Notes under the pieces: model-generated
What the model was told of the DNA's origin: nothing
Seen by the model: only the letters and a program-made list of their open reading frames with translations
Databases searched by the model: none
Made by a program: the position numbers and the translations under genes
Source: an uncultured Treponema sp.
GTDB taxonomy: Bacteria > Spirochaetota > Spirochaetia > Treponematales > Treponemataceae
Direction: 5' to 3'
Assembly (NCBI RefSeq): GCF_934725225.1
Contig: NZ_CAKVAM010000006.1
Location: forward strand, 62,001 to 126,000
Length of the DNA stretch: 64,000 nt
Part shown: one piece after another, positions 60,461-64,000 of the stretch
Numbering within the stretch: position 1 is the first letter of the stretch
Layout: each line of letters opens with the position of its first letter

Positions 60461-62233
60461 ATGGAACACAATATGATTTTATCGGCGTCCGGCTGGAGAA
60501 AAGTTTTTGCAGAAAGCATGGATGCGGAAGACACATCGCCAAAAATCGGAGAAGCAAACAGTTTTCTCTGCCTTTTAATCGCAGAAACATTCGCTGAATA
60601 TATAATTTCAAAAACAGAAAAAAAAGAGCCGTCAGTTGTCGTGGCAACAGACACCCGCCCCACAGGAAAAGAAATCGCGCTCAATGTAATTCAAGGACTT
60701 TGCGCCTGCGGAATAAAAGTTGTTTTTCTTGGAACTGCCGCCGCCCCGGAAATAATGGCGTACTCAAGAAAGCATGACGGATTCCTCTACATTTCAGCAA
60801 GCCACAATCCAATAGGACACAACGGAATAAAATTCGGTCTGAACAATGGAGGCGTTCTTGAAGCCGGGGAATCAAAAAAACTCGCAGAAAGCTTTGCAGC
60901 AAAATGCAATTCAGCCGGAGCAGAAGACCACGCACTTTCACTTGCATTCAAAACGCAAAAAGCACAAGTTGAAAATGTGTACGCAAAATGCGCCAAGTAT
61001 AAAAAACAGTCTCTTGCCGCCTACGAAAAATTTATAAAAACCGTAATAGCCGGAAGCTCCAAAAATTTATTTCAGCACAAGCTGTTCAACATTTTAAAAA
61101 AGGCAGCGCAGAAAAATCCGCTTAGCATTGTGTGCGACATGAATGGTTCTGCCCGCGCAACTTCAATAGATAAAAAATTTATCCCGGAAAGCGGAATCGG
61201 TTTTATTCCATTCAACGAAGATAAAATTGTCCACGCAATAATTCCAGAGCCAGAAAATCTTGTGCATTGCGCGAAAAAAATCAACGAGCTTCAAAAAGAA
61301 GGAAACAAATCCGCCCTGCTTGGTTATATGCCTGACTGCGACGGCGACCGTGGAAACGTTGTCTACTGGAACGGCAAAGAGGCAAAAACCGTGCCGGCAC
61401 AAGAAGTGTTCGCGCTGTGCGTAATGTCGGAACTTACGTTTGAATACTGGAAAAATCCGGACACAAAAAATCTTGCGGTAGCTGTAAACTGCCCTACTTC
61501 CATGAGAATTGACAAAATTTGCGCCAGCCTGAATGCAAAAGTATTCCGCGCGGAAGTTGGAGAAGCAAACGTAGTGAACCTTGCGCGAGAAAAAAGAAGC
61601 GAAGGCTTTAACGTAAGAATATTCGGGGAAGGAAGCAACGGCGGAAACATAACATACCCTTCCGCAGTACGGGATCCGGTTGCAACAATTTTTGCCTTGG
61701 TAAAACTCCTTGCGCTGCGGGACACAAAAAATAAAATCGGACTGTTTCATTTGTGGTGCAAGATGTCCGGACAGGAAGAAAAATACAATGACAACTTTAC
61801 GCTCAACGATGTTATTTCCACACTGCCTGAATACACAACAACTGGCGTAAGCGAAAGCCGCGCAGTTCTTCAAGTAAAAACGCAGGACAAAGGCAAGCTC
61901 AAGGAAAACTTCAGAAAAGAATTCATTTCATCTTGGGAAGAAAAAAAAGAGCAGCTCAAAAATGAATACGGAATTTCAAGCTACGAAGCGTTCACGACAA
62001 ACGGCACAAAAGAAACTGCCGCTGACCAAAACTGGAACAATGCGAACGGCGGACTAAAAGTAAAATTCTTGGACAGTTCAAATCAGCCTGTCGCATTTAT
62101 CTGGATGCGTCCAAGCGGAACAGAGCCAGTCTTTAGAATTATGTGTGATGTAAAAGGAAACAAGACGCAAGAAGAAAAAGCCCTGCTCGAATGGGAAACA
62201 GAGCTTCTGCAAAAAGCGGACATTGAATCCTAA
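60461..62233 (+). CDS. alpha-D-phosphohexomutase superfamily enzyme (phosphoglucomutase/phosphomannomutase)
   Basis: About 590 residues. ASGWRKVF at the start, the active-site serine loop ISASHNPIGHNGIKFGL, metal-binding DCDGDR, sugar loop GEGSNGGNITYP and phosphate-binding RPSGTEP are all present. It interconverts hexose 1- and 6-phosphates; the sugar is not certain. Starts at 60449, 60461 and 60473 are in frame. TATAAT at 60445-60450 overlaps the first, so 60461 or 60473 is likely, giving a nearly leaderless message without ribosome-binding site. It converges on the Cof phosphatase gene with a 3-base gap. Confidence 0.9.
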   Translation: MEHNMILSASGWRKVFAESMDAEDTSPKIGEANSFLCLLIAETFAEYIISKTEKKEPSVVVATDTRPTGKEIALNVIQGLCACGIKVVFLGTAAAPEIMAYSRKHDGFLYISASHNPIGHNGIKFGLNNGGVLEAGESKKLAESFAAKCNSAGAEDHALSLAFKTQKAQVENVYAKCAKYKKQSLAAYEKFIKTVIAGSSKNLFQHKLFNILKKAAQKNPLSIVCDMNGSARATSIDKKFIPESGIGFIPFNEDKIVHAIIPEPENLVHCAKKINELQKEGNKSALLGYMPDCDGDRGNVVYWNGKEAKTVPAQEVFALCVMSELTFEYWKNPDTKNLAVAVNCPTSMRIDKICASLNAKVFRAEVGEANVVNLAREKRSEGFNVRIFGEGSNGGNITYPSAVRDPVATIFALVKLLALRDTKNKIGLFHLWCKMSGQEEKYNDNFTLNDVISTLPEYTTTGVSESRAVLQVKTQDKGKLKENFRKEFISSWEEKKEQLKNEYGISSYEAFTTNGTKETAADQNWNNANGGLKVKFLDSSNQPVAFIWMRPSGTEPVFRIMCDVKGNKTQEEKALLEWETELLQKADIES

Positions 62234-62236
62234 AAG

Positions 62237-63076
62237 CTACAAAACATATTTTTCTATAAAGTCGCCAACGCCGCTTGAGTCGTTATCTTTTTCTGTGATA
62301 AAGTCAGCGGCGTTTTTTATGTAGTCAATTCCATTGCTCATGCACACGCCGTAGCCGCATTTTACAATCATGCTTTCATCGTTCATGCTGTCTCCGAATC
62401 CCATTGTAGATGAGCGCGGAATTCCAATGTAGTCAGCAAGCCAGTTGATCGATTCGCCTTTTCCGCAGTTCGGCGGAAGGATTTCAAGAAAGTACGGTTT
62501 GCTTGTAAAAATAACGGCGGAATCTCCAAGCTCTTCCTTGAGTTTTTTTTGCAGCACTTGAAGAGTTTCAGGCTCGCCCGGAACAAGCATCTTGGGAAAT
62601 TTTTTTTCACGCAGGAAAGTTTCGTAGTCGTCTATGACTTTGCCTTTCAAGCCGCACATATCAACGTCCTTGCGCGTCCAAGAAGTTTTCTCCGCATAGA
62701 AAATTGTGTCCGGGGAATAAACTTCGCTTCTAAGCCCCATTTTTTCAGCTTCGGAATTAGCCTTTAAAAGAACAGAAGAATCAACGCTGCAAGTGTAAAT
62801 CTGCCTTCTCTCGTGCATATCAAAAACGCTGCAACCGTTTATTGCAATTATGAATTTTCCGAACTCACTGCCAGCAATGTCCAGTCTGCGCACAAAAGGC
62901 AGAATTCCATCTTCCGCGCGCCCAGAGCAAAGCACAACATAAATTCCGCGGCGAGCGCATTCCTGCAGCACCTGCACATTTTTGTCGCTGATTTTCCGAT
63001 TTGAATCCAAAAGAGTGTCGTCCAAGTCAAGCGCAATAAGCTTTACATCAAGAGCGCAAGAAGGAAGCTTTGCCAT
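62237..63076 (-). CDS. Cof-type HAD-IIB phosphatase
   Basis: The protein has 279 residues. Motif I LIALDLDDTLLDSN, motif II YVVLCSGRAEDG, and motif IV MGFGDSMNDESMI are the Cof/HAD-IIB pattern with the alpha/beta cap inserted between motifs II and III. These enzymes dephosphorylate sugar phosphates or flavin and nucleotide intermediates; the substrate is not shown. A weak GAGGT lies before the ATG at 63076. It is convergent with the phosphohexomutase gene, whose products could be its substrates; that is speculation. Confidence 0.88.
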   Translation of the reverse strand: MAKLPSCALDVKLIALDLDDTLLDSNRKISDKNVQVLQECARRGIYVVLCSGRAEDGILPFVRRLDIAGSEFGKFIIAINGCSVFDMHERRQIYTCSVDSSVLLKANSEAEKMGLRSEVYSPDTIFYAEKTSWTRKDVDMCGLKGKVIDDYETFLREKKFPKMLVPGEPETLQVLQKKLKEELGDSAVIFTSKPYFLEILPPNCGKGESINWLADYIGIPRSSTMGFGDSMNDESMIVKCGYGVCMSNGIDYIKNAADFITEKDNDSSGVGDFIEKYVL

Positions 63077-63153
63077 ATAAACCTCGCATAAAAAATCTTG
63101 GCAGATTATAAACTACACATAAAGTTGTTTCAATGGGATTTATAAGGACAGTT

Positions 63154-64000
63154 TTAATGTTTGCCAAGTTCTAAAAGATATTCCTCCACATTTCTATACA
63201 AAATCCCCTCTTCTGTTTCTAAGTTTTTTCCTCTATATAAAACTACCTTGCTCAAAATCTTACCATAGCGAAATTCTGTCTGTTCACATTTTTTTGTATC
63301 GACAAGATGATGGTACTGTTCTTTGGAAATTTCTTTGCTGTGCTTAATCTCATATATTTTACAGTTAACATTTTCAGAATCATAGACAACCATATCAAAT
63401 TCACCTACAGCAAACTTAAGCTTAAAAATATCTTTTTCAGGGTTAGCTTTTTTAGTTTCCAGCAAAACAATTTCCTCAAGAATACGACCTTTTACATCGT
63501 CAAGAATTTTATCTGTAACTCTTTTTCTATCAATTGCGGAAATATTTTTAAAAACGTCATCCATCATAAGACTTTTTACAAGAGATTCCGCCTGCGAATA
63601 ACGCAAGCCCGGCTGACTAAAAACGGTTAAAAAAGCCCTATTGTTCAAATCAGCCATAGAAACAACAGGAATATCACAAGTCAAATCCAGCATATCCAAG
63701 TATTCTTTAATTTCCTTGCGATGAACATCCTTTATTTCCACAGTCTGATTTTCTTTATTTAAAATTTCCAAAGCCTTCATAAGATTTTTTATCAGCTTCG
63801 GTTTATTAACAGTATCAAGAATATCTGTAGGATTATTTCTGTCATTACGGACATTTCTTTGCGCCAAGCCAAAATCATGGGATTTAAAATCGCGCGTCAA
63901 AACATCAATAGTAAAACGATGATTCATATCTTCTACAATTCTATTGATTACATTTGTCAGCTCATGTTTTTCATATAGCTCATAAAGATTTCTAAAATGA
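63154..64000 (-). CDS. AAA/DUF4143 family protein, C-terminal part
   Basis: The frame continues through the end of the window, so the N-terminal ATPase half is missing. The visible 280 residues match the DUF4143 region of ExeA-like/AAA_14 proteins: SMADLNNRAFLTVFSQPGLRYSQAESLV and a nuclease-like C-terminal block ILEEIVLLETKK then FKLKFAVGEFDMVVYD... YEIKHS, whose Glu/Asp/Glu-X-Lys pattern suits a PD-(D/E)XK fold. Function unknown; such proteins are frequent accessory genes. The stop at 63154 is 77 bases before the Cof gene start. Confidence 0.82.
   Translation of the reverse strand, partial: HFRNLYELYEKHELTNVINRIVEDMNHRFTIDVLTRDFKSHDFGLAQRNVRNDRNNPTDILDTVNKPKLIKNLMKALEILNKENQTVEIKDVHRKEIKEYLDMLDLTCDIPVVSMADLNNRAFLTVFSQPGLRYSQAESLVKSLMMDDVFKNISAIDRKRVTDKILDDVKGRILEEIVLLETKKANPEKDIFKLKFAVGEFDMVVYDSENVNCKIYEIKHSKEISKEQYHHLVDTKKCEQTEFRYGKILSKVVLYRGKNLETEEGILYRNVEEYLLELGKH

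Overview
The window looks like chromosomal DNA of a host-associated spirochaete of the genus Treponema. The signs are a class I lysyl-tRNA synthetase, an mcsA-mcsB-clpC operon, an unusually long ribose-phosphate pyrophosphokinase, BspA-type leucine-rich-repeat lipoproteins and low-to-moderate G+C. This assignment is inference from gene content; no database search was run.

Layout. 1-6988: end of aroA, an HD-GYP membrane protein, mraY, a DUF362/ferredoxin protein, a small membrane protein, a NYN-domain protein and a secreted CAP-domain protein. 6994-12402: a compact type II-C CRISPR-Cas locus with 8 identical 36-bp repeats and 7 spacers of 30 bp (+), cas9-cas1-cas2 on the minus strand, and a divergent tracrRNA. 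Every repeat carries a near-consensus sigma70 promoter, and the tracrRNA promoter has the same 16-bp spacing. 12552-26299: one tightly packed minus-strand run of twelve genes, in the order cas2-like, prfB (with programmed frameshift), PEGA protein, ftsY, unknown, lolC/D/E-type transporter, mcsA, mcsB, clpC, avtA. 26396-37144 is accessory in character: a secreted FN3/TPR protein, a 41-bp tandem repeat array, an HTH-superoxide-reductase fusion, TetR and LysR regulators, small AT-rich genes of unknown role, a stand-alone TrpB2, small lipoproteins, an orphan DNA methylase and a lipoprotein gene switched off by a C8 tract. 37416-40724: a DUF2130 protein, a serine recombinase and a region dense in inverted repeats, with a G9 tract inside a likely promoter. 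40725-52207 is mostly housekeeping: guaB-purA, two MATE transporters, prs, sugar kinase, HAD phosphatase, a D12 DNA methylase and ilvE. 52271-57281: a second LRR lipoprotein with an in-frame G8 tract, a frameshifted chemotaxis receptor, tRNA-Pro, pta and a toxin-antitoxin pair flanked by direct copies of the pta terminator. 57326-64000: two membrane proteins, lysS, a phosphohexomutase, a Cof-type phosphatase and the C-terminal part of an AAA/DUF4143 protein.

Themes. Three long C/G homopolymers occur in the window. Two lie in surface lipoprotein genes and one lies between promoter elements, which is what contingency loci look like. A family of small hairpins with a conserved CTTGA-type loop and variable, co-varying stems is scattered through intergenic gaps. 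Several start codons lie only a few bases after a good -10 box, which suggests leaderless transcripts. All functions are read from protein motifs by eye.
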